This document shows positions 11,320-21,300 of a DNA stretch of 64,000 nucleotides, one piece after another. The stretch is from positions 827,902 through 891,901 of the forward strand of contig NZ_KB889965.1 in the NCBI RefSeq assembly GCF_000372865.1, read 5' to 3'. The notes beneath the pieces were generated by a model that did no database searches, was not told where the DNA came from, and worked only from the letters and a program-made list of their open reading frames with translations. The first letter of the stretch is position 1. Each line of letters opens with the position of its first letter. The position numbers were made by a program, and so were the translations under genes. This stretch comes from Methylosarcina fibrata AML-C10. GTDB taxonomy: Bacteria; Pseudomonadota; Gammaproteobacteria; Methylococcales; Methylomonadaceae.

Positions 11320-12276
11320 TCAGCCCAGCAAATTATCCAGAATCATCATGATGATGAAGCCGATCATCAAGGCAAAGGTGGCGTAGCGGGAACGGTTGCC
11401 CGTACTGCCGTGGGTTTCCGGAATAATTTCCTCGCTGATGACGAACAGCATGGCGCCTGCGGCAAAGCCCATGGCAATCGGCAGGATGGGCTGGAATAAA
11501 GTCACCATGGTGATGCCGAGCAATCCTCCGACCGGCTCGACCAAGCCGGTGACGGTGGCGATGCCGACCGCATGCCATTTATTGTAATTCAATCCGACCA
11601 GAGGCAGGGCGACGGCCAGCCCTTCCGGAATATTCTGCAGGGCGATTGCAATCGCCAACACGGTGCCCGTTTTCATCTCTCCGGTACCGTAGCTGACTCC
11701 CACCGACATCCCTTCCGGAAAGTTATGAATGGTAATGGCAATAATGAACAGCCAGATTTTATTCAGCGATGTTCTGCGAAGATCGGCCACCGCGTCGAAA
11801 TGAACGTGTGGCAATTGCCGGTCGGCGTAGTGCAAAAACAAGGCGCCCAGCATCATGCCGAACGACACGAAATAAATGCCTTTGCCGGGCCAGACGGCAT
11901 TACCGAAGCTCATGCCCGGAACCAGCAGGGAAAAGGCGGTGGCTGCCAGCATGACGCCGGCGGCTCCGCCCAGCATGCTGTTGAAAAGATTGTTCGAGAT
12001 GTTTCTGAAGAACAGCGCGGGCAAGGCGCCGACGCCGGTCGCCAGCCCGGCCAGAATGCTGGCCAGAAAACCGATGACGACGATTTTGCCGAAAATGACG
12101 TATAAACCGCCGAAAACGATCGCCTGAGACAATAAAAACAGCCCTGCCACGCTCGCCCAGCGTTGTACAGGCGGAAGACTCATCAATTTTCGGTAAGATT
12201 CGCTGGCCGTAATCCGGGCCAGTTGCGCAGTCAAAAAGAGCTGCAATTTTTTTACGGTTTGAATGCTGGTTGTCAT
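11320..12276 (-). CDS. ZIP family divalent metal transporter
   Basis: Membrane transporter with eight or so helices; the ZIP metal-binding helix IV motif HNFPEGMSVGV is near residue 186, helix V has QNIPEGLAVALP near 215, and EEIIPETH occurs near the C-terminus. Members take up Zn2+, Mn2+ or Fe2+; the GufA-like subgroup fits best. An extra amphipathic N-terminal region precedes the first helix. ATG 12276 is preferred because a good promoter (TATAAT at 12323-12318) would start the transcript only about 8 bases before the alternative ATG at 12303. It lies 185 bases upstream of the UPF0016 gene and is divergent from a TonB-dependent receptor. Confidence 0.88.
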   Translation of the reverse strand: MTTSIQTVKKLQLFLTAQLARITASESYRKLMSLPPVQRWASVAGLFLLSQAIVFGGLYVIFGKIVVIGFLASILAGLATGVGALPALFFRNISNNLFNSMLGGAAGVMLAATAFSLLVPGMSFGNAVWPGKGIYFVSFGMMLGALFLHYADRQLPHVHFDAVADLRRTSLNKIWLFIIAITIHNFPEGMSVGVSYGTGEMKTGTVLAIAIALQNIPEGLAVALPLVGLNYNKWHAVGIATVTGLVEPVGGLLGITMVTLFQPILPIAMGFAAGAMLFVISEEIIPETHGSTGNRSRYATFALMIGFIIMMILDNLLG

Positions 12277-12317
12277 GAAGGGTGCCTGTTCCGCCTTTTG
12301 CATCGTATGAGTCGAGC

Positions 12318-12346
12318 ATTATAACCAAATCCCAACAATTTGTAAG
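12318..12346 (-). promoter_or_regulatory. Sigma70-type promoter for the ZIP transporter
   Basis: Read on the minus strand: -35 CTTACA (12346-12341), 17-base spacer, -10 TATAAT (12323-12318). The predicted start of transcription is near 12311. No Fur or Zur operator could be assigned with confidence in the 275-base divergent region. Confidence 0.5.
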
Positions 12347-12551
12347 GTTACTGCGGTTGACGTGGAGAAGGAGCCGGTTGGGTTTGTCTCTTCGACAAAA
12401 GACCGGGGAGTACCCGGAGACAAAAGATCTGCAAGTTTTCACAGGAGCGGTCTCGGCCCGATGGGAAATTTTCCTTTTTGCGGCCCGCTTATGGTTGTTG
12501 AAAAACGATTTGTCTATGATGCCGCCTTTGTCTAATTCATCAGAGTCGAAT

Positions 12552-14849
12552 ATGAAAAAACTTGCCTTTATGGCGCTGTCCGGTCTGACGATTTTCTCGA
12601 CGGCGATGGCCGAGGACCGGTCGGCCGACGAACTGGAGACGGTCGAGGTTCTCGATGTCTCGCCTTTGCAGGGGAGCGGCGTCGAGGCCGAAAAAATACC
12701 GGCCAATATTCAGACGGCGAACGCCAAGCAACTGGAGAAAGCTCAGAGTCTTTCCTTGTCGGACTACATGAACCGTTATCTCGGCAGCGTTCATGTCAAT
12801 GAAGCGCAAAACAACCCGTTGCAGCCGGATATTTATTACCGGGGCTTTGTCGCTTCGCCGTTATTGGGACTGCCTCAGGGTTTGTCGACTTACGTCAACG
12901 GCGTTCGCTTCAACGAGCCGTTCGGCGATTCGGTCAACTGGGATTTGATCCCGCGCGGTGCGATCGACACGATGGAGTTGTATCCGGGATCCAATCCGCT
13001 GTACGGACTGAACAGTCTGGGCGGCTCCATTTCGCTCAAGACCAAGACCGGTTTTTCGGCCCCCCGGCATCAATTCGAAGCGTACGGCGGCTCCTGGGAC
13101 CGGCATTCGGAAGAACTGATGAGCGGATGGAATAACGGGACCTGGGGTTATTTCATCGACCTGCACCATTTCGACGAGGAAGGTTGGCGCAATTTTTCAC
13201 CGACCGAAGCCAATCAAGTATTCGGCACGTTAAGCTGGCGTAACGACCGAGGCTCGCTCGACCTGACCCTGGGCGCCAACGACAACGATCTGCGCGGCAA
13301 CGGCGCGGTGCCGATCCAGTTGCAACAACAAAACCGGGAGGCGGTGTTTACCCATCCCGATCAGACCATTACCCGGATGTTCTTTTCCGAACTGGCCGGC
13401 AGCTATGCGTTGACCGACCAGATTGAGTTGAGCGGCAACGCTTATTACCGGCAAAACCGGATCAAGACTTTCAACGGCGACGACAGCGACTTTGAAGAAT
13501 GCGGCACGTTCATGTGCGATGAAGAAAATGAAATCGCGGAAGATGTTTTCGGCAATCCGATTGCGGCCGGAGACAACGTCGAAGGCGGCACCAACAATAC
13601 CAGCGCGACCTACAACCGCAGCCGCGGCGGCACCGTGCAGGCGATGTTCGACCATGACTGGTTCGGACATAAAAACAATCTGCTTCTGGGCGGCAGCTAC
13701 GACTATGCGGACGTGCATTTCGAGTCCGATACCGAATTGTCGCAGTTGACGCCGGACCGGGGCACGATCGGCAGCGGGATTCTGGTCGAAGAGGCGAGAG
13801 TGCGTCTGAATACGGTCACCGAAACCTACGGCTTTTACCTGAGCGACAGTTTTTCAATTACCGACAAACTGACCGCGACGCTGGCCGGGCGGTACAATCA
13901 CGTCAGCATCACGATGAAAAATCAGTACATCGAAGACAGTGAAGACAAGCTGAGCGGCAAACACAGCTACGAACGGTTCAATCCGTCCGCGGGCCTGACC
14001 TATCAGATCTTCGACAATCTGGGCGTGTACGGCAGTTACGGCGAATCGTCCAGAGTGCCGACGCCGATGGAACTCAGCTGCGCCGATCCGAATGATCCCT
14101 GTCGGCTGCCGAATGCGTTCCTGTCCGATCCGCCGCTCGATCAGGTGGTCGCGAAAACCTGGGAAGGCGGTTTTCGGGGCAATTTCAACAAGCTGATCGG
14201 CAAGGGAGACACCCGATGGAATCTCGGTTATTTCAATACCACCAATCACGACGACATCATTTTCCGGCGCGATGGCGACAGCATCAGCGAGGGCTACTTC
14301 AGCAATGTCGGAAAGACCCGCCGCTATGGGGTCGAAGCGGGCGTGAGTTCCTTGATTCCTGCTCTGTTCAGTCCGATTGACGACTGGAATTTTTCGGCAA
14401 ACTACACCTATCTGAATGCCCGTTACCTGGACAGCTTTTTGATTCAAAACCCGTTGGATAATGATCAAGCGGCGACAGTCGAGCGCGGCGACAAGATTCC
14501 GGGCATTCCGGAGCATATCTTCAAAGCATCGGTCGGTGTCCAGCTTTGGCAGCGCTTGTCGTTGGCGATCGACGGCTTGTACAGCAGCGATCAGTTTTTC
14601 CGGGGCGACGAGGCGAATGTAACCAGTCAGTTGCAAGGGTACTGGCTGTTCAATGCGCGGGCCGAATACAAGTTCAACAAGCATTTCACGTTGTTCGGCA
14701 AGGTCGATAACATTTTCGACAATAACTACAATTCCTTTGGTACATTCGGCGAGCCGGACGAGGTGCTGGGCGATGCCTACAACGATAACCGGTTTGTTTC
14801 TCCCGGCGCGCCCAGGGCGGGGTGGATCGGAGTTCGGCTTACCTTATAA
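12552..14849 (+). CDS. TonB-dependent outer-membrane receptor
   Basis: Outer-membrane beta-barrel receptor of 765 residues. A signal peptide (MKKLAFMALSGLTIFSTAMA) starts at ATG 12552, which decides the start although the frame is open upstream to 12282. The plug domain follows (LSDYMNRYLGSVHVNE, then YVNGVRFNEPFGDSVNWDLIPRG and the conserved GLNSLGGSISLKTKTG), then about 600 residues of barrel strands ending GAPRAGWIGVRLTL. The final residue is Leu rather than the usual Phe. Two Cys pairs lie in extracellular loop-like stretches (ECGTFMC and SCADPNDPC). Substrate is unknown; siderophore or other metal complex import would fit the divergent ZIP gene, but that is inference. Confidence 0.9.
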   Translation: MKKLAFMALSGLTIFSTAMAEDRSADELETVEVLDVSPLQGSGVEAEKIPANIQTANAKQLEKAQSLSLSDYMNRYLGSVHVNEAQNNPLQPDIYYRGFVASPLLGLPQGLSTYVNGVRFNEPFGDSVNWDLIPRGAIDTMELYPGSNPLYGLNSLGGSISLKTKTGFSAPRHQFEAYGGSWDRHSEELMSGWNNGTWGYFIDLHHFDEEGWRNFSPTEANQVFGTLSWRNDRGSLDLTLGANDNDLRGNGAVPIQLQQQNREAVFTHPDQTITRMFFSELAGSYALTDQIELSGNAYYRQNRIKTFNGDDSDFEECGTFMCDEENEIAEDVFGNPIAAGDNVEGGTNNTSATYNRSRGGTVQAMFDHDWFGHKNNLLLGGSYDYADVHFESDTELSQLTPDRGTIGSGILVEEARVRLNTVTETYGFYLSDSFSITDKLTATLAGRYNHVSITMKNQYIEDSEDKLSGKHSYERFNPSAGLTYQIFDNLGVYGSYGESSRVPTPMELSCADPNDPCRLPNAFLSDPPLDQVVAKTWEGGFRGNFNKLIGKGDTRWNLGYFNTTNHDDIIFRRDGDSISEGYFSNVGKTRRYGVEAGVSSLIPALFSPIDDWNFSANYTYLNARYLDSFLIQNPLDNDQAATVERGDKIPGIPEHIFKASVGVQLWQRLSLAIDGLYSSDQFFRGDEANVTSQLQGYWLFNARAEYKFNKHFTLFGKVDNIFDNNYNSFGTFGEPDEVLGDAYNDNRFVSPGAPRAGWIGVRLTL

Positions 14850-15070
14850 ATAGGCCGTTTTCTTTCATGGGTTGGGCTTCCGTTCGCCGGAGGCTCGGCC
14901 CCTTCGAAAGCCTCGGATGAATGCGGGGATGTCTTTGCCGGTTTACTCTGCGCATGTTGCATAAGCTTCCGCAAGCCGTTGCGAAAGGACATGCTTGCTT
15001 AACTCGGCGGACGTAGGGAAATAGAGGGCTTTAAGCGAATGCCGGACCATTCGAAAATCTTTTTTCACCG

Positions 15071-15097
15071 GAAATAAAAAGCCCGCATAAAGCGGGC
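15071..15097 (-). terminator. Rho-independent terminator (minus strand)
   Basis: Six-bp GC stem GCCCGC/GCGGGC with a 5-base loop, followed on the minus strand by TTTTTATTT. It lies over 490 bases beyond the stop of the M48 protease gene, so it could terminate readthrough from that gene or a separate small transcript. Confidence 0.65.
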
Positions 15098-15126
15098 ATA
15101 TTGAGCTGTTTTCTTATTATTATTGC

Positions 15127-15160
15127 GTTGTATTTACGTATCGCAAATACAACTTTTTTA
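15127..15160 (+). terminator. Terminator-like hairpin with T-run (plus strand)
   Basis: Arms GTTGTATTT (15127-15135) and AAATACAAC (15145-15153), 9 bp perfect, followed by six T on the plus strand. It could end transcripts from the TonB receptor gene, 280 bases upstream. On the opposite strand it is an internal hairpin of the candidate small RNA. Confidence 0.5.
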
Positions 15161-15589
15161 CTCAAGTTAGGTTAACTTCATTTATTATTGTTATCAGCAT
15201 AGTCTAAAAGACTATCCTCCTCAATGCCGGTAGCTTAACCAGGCTTGCTCGTTATGAGCGGGCTTATTCTATTACTAAGAGTTATCGGTGTCTATTAAAA
15301 AAAATAATTTTTTTGTTAAAAAACTCATAAATTAAAAAAATATAATAAAAACATAGCGATATATATTAGTTTAAAGCATGTCCGATCCGCATCGCCGGTA
15401 ACCATTGCTTCCGTTAAGCTGGCGTTCATAATTGTTGTGATAGAAGCCCCGAATTCACTTCATTTTTACTGAGCCGGCGGAAGTTTTATTCGCTGAAGCA
15501 TCCCTTTTCTTCGGCATCGCGCTTTTCATTGATTATCCGGAAATTTTCATGTGGCAGGCTGTTCGCTATCCATGAAATTATCTGTCTGA

Positions 15590-17044
15590 CTAATCGTGTT
15601 CTCTTGCTTGTTTTTCTTCGTTAATGAAAAAAACGAGCCGGTCGTTAAGAATGGAAGACAAATGGAAATTCAGCCCCTTCGATTTTTGGGCCAATCGGAT
15701 TTGCAGGATGGCGTCCCGGGTCTGGCCGACCGCATAGTAGTATTCGGCCAGATAACGATGCGATTCGGCCGGCTGATGCAGAGCACCGTAAGTCTGAGCC
15801 AGAAGCTCGAAATAGATCGGCAATTGCCGGGTTTTAGGCGGAAGAGAAAATAAACAGGTTTTTGCCGGTTCCGGTTTGCCGGCTTTCAATAGAGCGGAAA
15901 TGTATTCGAGCTTGACGGATTCGTTATTGGGAAATTGTTTGATTGATTTTTCATAACGAGCCAGGGCGGCCGGATAATTTCTGGCTTCCTGAGCGGTATG
16001 CGCGAAGGCGGCGGCATATTGCGGCTGGTCCGGAAAATCGGCCGTCAGTTGGCGAAAGATCGTTTCCGCTTCGTCGCCGTTTTGCGATTTCAGCGCCGCC
16101 AGACCCAGGCCATATTTGGCTACCGTGCGCTGCTCCGCCGTTCCCTGAGTCAGTCTGGACTGAAAATATTTCCGGGTTTCCGCCAGATCGGTACTGGTCA
16201 GGACACGGAGTTTGGCTTTGGTCAACTGATAGCCGAGAGAGTCGGGATATTGTTTGTAAGGATAGGCTTCCGCGCGATTGCGGGAATCCGATATGCGCGA
16301 CTCGGTGACCGGGTGAGTACGCAGAAATTCCGGAATATTCTGGCCATAATAGCGGGTGGATTGCTGCAGACGTTCGAAAAAAGTGGGCATGCTGCGTGGA
16401 TCGTAATGTGACTGCGACAAGGTCTGCATGCCGACGCGGTCGGCTTCTTCTTCATTTTCGCGGGTAAAATCGATTTGAAATTGAACGTTTCCCGCTTGTA
16501 TTGCAACCAAAGCCGCCTGACCGAGAGCGGGCGCCTGAGTGCCCAATAAAATGGCCGCCAAAGTGGCCGCCGCGGTAGGAATCGACAAGCGGCCGGCCGC
16601 TTCGGCGGCCCGGTACAGGTGCCGTTGAGTCACGTGCGCAATTTCGTGCGCCATGACCGAGGCCAGCTCGCTTTCCGCTTCGGTGGTCAGGATTAAACCG
16701 GAATTCACGCCGATATAGCCGCCGGGACCGGCAAACGCGTTGATGTCGTTCTCCATGACGACAAAAAAATGGAAGGGATTCCCTGGCGCATCGCTGTTAG
16801 CCACCAGCTTTTGCCCTACGGACTGGATATACTCCTGAATTTCCGCGTCCTGATTGATGGTGATTTGAGAATGCAGGCTTCTGAAAAAAGCCTCGCCCAA
16901 CTGTTTTTCTTCCTCCGGAGTGATCAAGGTTCCCGAAGAATCCCCCATATCGGGCAATTCGATTTTACTGATCTCGACGGCTTGTTGCGCAGCAGGATAA
17001 AAGGCAAGTAACAAGGCCAGGATTAAAATAGGTTTTTTTGACAT
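15590..17044 (-). CDS. bepA: BepA-like periplasmic M48 metalloprotease with TPR repeats
   Basis: A 484-residue zinc peptidase of the M48 family. A signal peptide (MSKKPILILALLLAFYPAAQQA) begins at ATG 17044, which is preferred over the longer frame to 17113. The zinc motif HEIAH is at residues 133-137, and the third ligand is probably the Glu in NEEEADRVGM near 210. The C-terminal half (about 270-480) consists of TPR-like helical repeats. This domain order is that of BepA/YfgC, which helps LptD assembly and degrades misfolded outer-membrane proteins in the periplasm. A TATAAT lies at 17060-17055, very close to the start codon. The gene stands alone, divergent from the cytochrome gene. Confidence 0.88.
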   Translation of the reverse strand: MSKKPILILALLLAFYPAAQQAVEISKIELPDMGDSSGTLITPEEEKQLGEAFFRSLHSQITINQDAEIQEYIQSVGQKLVANSDAPGNPFHFFVVMENDINAFAGPGGYIGVNSGLILTTEAESELASVMAHEIAHVTQRHLYRAAEAAGRLSIPTAAATLAAILLGTQAPALGQAALVAIQAGNVQFQIDFTRENEEEADRVGMQTLSQSHYDPRSMPTFFERLQQSTRYYGQNIPEFLRTHPVTESRISDSRNRAEAYPYKQYPDSLGYQLTKAKLRVLTSTDLAETRKYFQSRLTQGTAEQRTVAKYGLGLAALKSQNGDEAETIFRQLTADFPDQPQYAAAFAHTAQEARNYPAALARYEKSIKQFPNNESVKLEYISALLKAGKPEPAKTCLFSLPPKTRQLPIYFELLAQTYGALHQPAESHRYLAEYYYAVGQTRDAILQIRLAQKSKGLNFHLSSILNDRLVFFINEEKQAREHD

Positions 17045-17520
17045 GACGGGCCAGATTATACAGTCGGTTTGGTTATGAGCCGCAAAGTAAATTGCATTTG
17101 ACGACAACGCCATGCGCCGACTGAAGAAAAATCGCCGAAACCTTTAAATCGAAAAAGGGATAACGCATCCTCATGCATCCGGCCGGTAATGTCCGGCCCG
17201 CCTCCAGAAAAAACGAGAGTTTTTGCCACAAGAAGATCGTCGACGGTTCCGAAATTATCATTGATACAGAAATCGGCAATAAGTTTCAGCAGGCAAGAAT
17301 GTATTGCGCGGCATTTTCAGGCGGCAGTTCAAACAAACCAATATTTACGTTTATTAACAGTCTAGGCGTTCGGCAATAAAAAATCGATCGGATTCGCCGG
17401 AGTTTGAAAAAATTGTTTTCGGCTTGTCCGGATTTCGAGGCACGCATGAATAAAATGCCGGAGAATCATGAGCAATGGGTATATAATCCGGAAATCGACA
17501 ACCAATCAATGAGAGCCGGC
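17045..17520. other. Divergent intergenic region
   Basis: No supported gene. It carries a -10-like TATAAT for the leftward protease gene (17060-17055) and TATAAT at 17482-17487 for the rightward cytochrome gene; neither has a good -35. Short frames here have no family resemblance. Confidence 0.4.
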
Positions 17521-18327
17521 ATGGGTATGAAAAATCGGGGGCTTTTTTATATCTTGTTTTTTTTGTCTTTAATGATTCAATCGGTTTTTGCCGCCGAAAA
17601 ATGGCCTGAATTCAATCTGATCAAAGCCGGAGATTCGCAGTTACCGCCGGCGCGAACGGTCGCGGTCGGACACGATCCTGTCTATAAAACGTCCAAAGAA
17701 TACCAGGCTTATTCTCTACGGGAAATCCTTGAAAAACTGCCGATGCCGCCCTCGACTGCCGAAGATCGGCTGATCGTTTTTACCGCGGTCGACGGCTATA
17801 AGGTGGCGATGGCCTACCAGGATGCCCTGAGCGAAGAAGGGTTTATTGCTTTTAAGGATAATGCGGCGCCGGCAAATAAGAAATGGCTGGAATTCAAATT
17901 CGGCAAACAAACGATGACCCCGGCTCCGTATTATCTGGTCTGGTCCAGGAAAGGCCTGGACGAATGGCGCTATCCATGGCCGTTTCAACTGGCTTCCGTT
18001 TCCTTGCAATCCGCCAAATCTTATTTCGGCGCCGCTGCGCCTTCGGTGACGGATAAAAAAATCAATAACGGCTTTAATCAATTCAGCCGTTATTGCATTC
18101 GTTGCCATTCGGTGAATCTGTCGGGCGGAGAAGTCGGTCCCGAACTCAACATTCCGAAAAACATTACCGAGTATTTTAAAGAAGAAGAACTCGTCGGATT
18201 CATTTTGAATGCAAAGAATTACCGAGCCGGCACCAAAATGCCCGTTTTCGAAGAACTGATCGGTAAGGACGGTGCCGAGGACATTGTCAGGTATCTGAAG
18301 CAGATGAAACTGGAAAAGAAAAATTGA
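17521..18327 (+). CDS. Secreted c-type cytochrome with molybdopterin-oxidoreductase-like N-terminal domain
   Basis: The exported protein has 268 residues. The signal peptide is MGMKNRGLFYILFFLSLMIQSVFA; ATG 17521 is preferred to the long frame from 17404 because a TATAAT at 17482-17487 lies inside that extension and GAGAG precedes 17521. Residues 35-170 resemble the sulfite-oxidase-type molybdopterin-binding fold in hydropathy and in blocks such as YSLREILEKLP and DGYKVAMAYQDAL, but no cofactor Cys is evident, so it may be a non-catalytic relic. Residues 180-268 are a small monohaem cytochrome c: CIRCH is the haem site and the Met in TKMPVFEEL is a plausible sixth ligand. A periplasmic electron-transfer role is likely; the partner is unknown. 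Confidence 0.75.
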   Translation: MGMKNRGLFYILFFLSLMIQSVFAAEKWPEFNLIKAGDSQLPPARTVAVGHDPVYKTSKEYQAYSLREILEKLPMPPSTAEDRLIVFTAVDGYKVAMAYQDALSEEGFIAFKDNAAPANKKWLEFKFGKQTMTPAPYYLVWSRKGLDEWRYPWPFQLASVSLQSAKSYFGAAAPSVTDKKINNGFNQFSRYCIRCHSVNLSGGEVGPELNIPKNITEYFKEEELVGFILNAKNYRAGTKMPVFEELIGKDGAEDIVRYLKQMKLEKKN

Positions 18328-18372
18328 TGGGGAATGGCCTTCGAGGTTTCGGCGCAGGCAAGACGGTTATTT

Positions 18373-21300
18373 TTAATTCAGGGCGTTGTCCTGCTGACTC
18401 AGGACCGGCCGGTTTGAGTCCGCCAAATATTTTTCGGCGTACAGAATGGACGAGATCGGCTCGCTGAAATAATAGCCTTGAAAATGGCGGCAGCCTTTTT
18501 GTTTCAGAAAGTTCATCTGGTGAAACGTTTCCACCCCTTCCGCGATGACGTGCAGATTCAAATGACGGGCCATGCTGATGATGGTTTCAACAATCACGGC
18601 ATCGCTGGCATTGTCGGTAATATCCTGGATGAACCCCCGATCTATTTTCAATACGTCGATCGGCAATTGTTTCAAATACATCAACGAAGAGTAGCCGGTA
18701 CCGAAATCGTCGATGGCGATGGCCACGCCCAACTCTTTCAGAGCTTTCATTTTTGCGATGGTTTCTTCGATGTCGGCAATCATCAGGCTCTCGGTGAGTT
18801 CGATTCCGAGTAAACCGGCCGAAATTCCGGTGTTCTCAATGGCCTCCTGAACCTGGCCTACAAAGTTTTTCTGTCTGAATTGCCGGGCGCTGATGTTGAT
18901 GGAGATATGGGGCGAGACAATTCCTTCTGCTTGCCAGGATTGAATTTGCCGGCACGCTTCCATCAGCACCCAGGCACCTATTTCCAGAATGACTCCGCTT
19001 TCTTCAGCCACGGAAATAAAGTCTTTCGGAGTCAACACGCCTTTTTCCGGATGATGCCAGCGAATTAAGGCTTCGGCTCCGGATACCGTGCCGTTTTCGC
19101 GGACCTGCGGTTGATAATACAGAAAAAATCTGTTTTTCTTCAGGGAATCCCGGATGTGGGATTCCAGATTGACCCGGTGGTTGGCCTCTTCCTGCATGGC
19201 CGGATGGAAAAAACTGATGGTATTGCGCCCGCTGGCTTTGGAACGGTACATCGCGATATCGGCTTGTTGCAAAATTTTAGCCGGAGTTTCCTGGTCCGAC
19301 GGAAACAGAGCGATGCCGATACTGGGCGAAAGCTGATGCTGATATTGATCGAGGAGAAAAGGCTCGTTCAGTTTTTCCCGGACCTTTTCCGCGACGGTCA
19401 ACGTGTGTTCTGCCGCAATAGCCGGGCTGTCGGACTGGGCAGGGAGCAATACGACAAACTCGTCTCCGCCGAGACGGGCGGGAGTATCCTCTTTTCTCAA
19501 CACCGAGGACAGACGCGCGGCGACCTGAATCAGCAATTGATCGCCCACCAGATGCCCTTGCGTATCGTTGAGCCATTTGAAATGGTCCAGATCGAGGAAT
19601 AAAAGGGCGCCGAACTTTTTGTTTCTTTGGGCCACGGCCAATTCATGATCGAACCGGTCCAGCAATAATCGCCGATTGGGCAAGCCCGTCAAGGGGTCAT
19701 AAAAGGCCAGGGCATGAATTTTGTTTTCGGCCTCTTTTTTCTCGGTAATGTCGGAAAAAACCGAAACATAATGAGTAACTTCGCCTGAGTCGTTCCTGAC
19801 GGCATTGATCGTTTGCCATTGCGGATAAATTTCGCCGTTGCTCCGCCGGTTCCACATTTCTCCTTCAAAGCGGCCTTCCTGGATTAATTGGTTCCAGAAG
19901 TTTTCGTAGAACTCTTGGTCGTGAAGACCGGATTTTAGAATGCCGGGAGTTTTTCCTTCGACTTGTTCCTGAGAATAGCCGGTGATTTCAGTAAAGGATT
20001 TGTTTATTCTGAGAATCCTGGCGTTTTTATCGGTAATCAGAATTCCCTGCTGGCTTTCGAAAGTGGTAGCCGCCAGGCGAAGCTGCTCTTCCGCCTGCTT
20101 TTGCCGGGTAATATCGACCATGAAGCCATAGAGTTCGGACACTTCGCCGTGCTCTACAGTCAAGTCGATAAAATTTCGCAACCATACGCAACGCCCGTCC
20201 GCAGCGTACATGCGAAATTCGACTTGATGGCTGTTCTGCCTTGCGGTTTCCGCCATGCAAACCGCTCGGGTGCGTTCGAAGTCGTCCGGATGAATATGTT
20301 TTTGACAAAAAGAAGGGTCGTCCAGCCAATCCCTGACGGGATATCCCAGGATGTTTTCGGCTTCGTCGTTGACAAATAAAAATTGCATCGTCAACGGATT
20401 GGCCCGCCAGACGATGGCGGACTGGGTATGCACCAGCTTTCTGAACTGTTCCTCGCTGGCGACAAGCTTGCTGTTGCTGAGTTTGAGTTCTTCGGTGCGT
20501 TTGTAAACTTCCGAGCGGACCGATTCGGTATGTCCGGTAAGAACCAACAAAGAAATACCGGTCAAGCCGGTGAGAAACATGCCGCCGGCCAACAACTGCC
20601 ATACCGACCACGAGTAATTTTCGCTCAGAAATTTATTGTCCGGAGTCACATTCAACATCCATTGGCCGGGACCGAGCACCACCGTTTGCCGATTGAACAA
20701 TGCCAGAGAATTGGCGCCGTCCTGCCCTACATGCGATTGAAAAATCGGTAGCCTCCTGTTTTCGCTCCGATTGTTGAACAGTACGATGGCCATATGATTC
20801 ACGTTAATACCGGTCAACGAGTCCTGGACAAAGCGGCCGATATTAAAAACTCCGGCAACCACTCCTTTCAGGCAGTGGCAACCGTTCTTACGAGTATCGG
20901 CTACGGGCATCAGAACAAGAAAATCGTATTGTTCGGTTACGACCACCGTTCCCGAGCCGAAGTCAACTTTCCGAACCGTCTCGGTTATGGACGAATCACT
21001 GGTTTGGCCGGTCCATTCCTGCACCGAATAGCGTTTAATCCAGCGCGAACCGGGCCTGTTGTCGACCGGCTCCAGCCAGATCAGATTGGCAGCATTCGAA
21101 AGCTGATGGATGATTGAAAGCGAAACGGTGCGAAAATTATCCTCTTTTATTTGGGTAATCCCGGCCAGACCTTTGTAGACGCTCATGATCGTCAATTGAT
21201 GCCGAAACTGATTCTCCAGATTTTTCCTGAGGTTGCAGGCTTGATCTTCGATGATTTTTTGTAAACGTAGAACCTCGTGTTGCTGCGCAAATAAATAAGC

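Larger units (their letters stand above)
15071..15280 (-). ncRNA. Candidate small RNA or small transcript with own terminator
   Basis: On the minus strand this stretch ends in a textbook Rho-independent terminator: GCCCGC stem (15092-15097 with 15081-15086), loop TTTAT, then a T-run from 15080. Upstream are a 9-bp hairpin (15127-15135 with 15145-15153), a small AGTC/GACT hairpin near 15202-15214, a strong GAGGAGG and a tiny frame of 12 codons beginning at the ATG 15201. The 5' side is an AT-rich tract suited to a promoter. No protein gene precedes this terminator, so a short independent transcript is inferred. No known RNA family was recognised; the 5' end is a guess. Confidence 0.35.
14850..15589. 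other. 740-base gene-free region between convergent genes
   Basis: The TonB receptor gene (+) and the M48 protease gene (-) converge here, yet the gap is large and very AT-rich (15290-15370). It holds a clear minus-strand terminator at 15071-15097, a second hairpin at 15127-15153 and structured-looking sequence up to about 15280, described separately as a possible small RNA. Nothing was recognised in 14850-15060 or 15370-15589. Confidence 0.5.

Noticed and set aside
12282-12551. N-terminal extension of the TonB receptor by 90 codons
   Set aside because: A clear signal peptide starts at ATG 12552; the extension would block export and resembles nothing.
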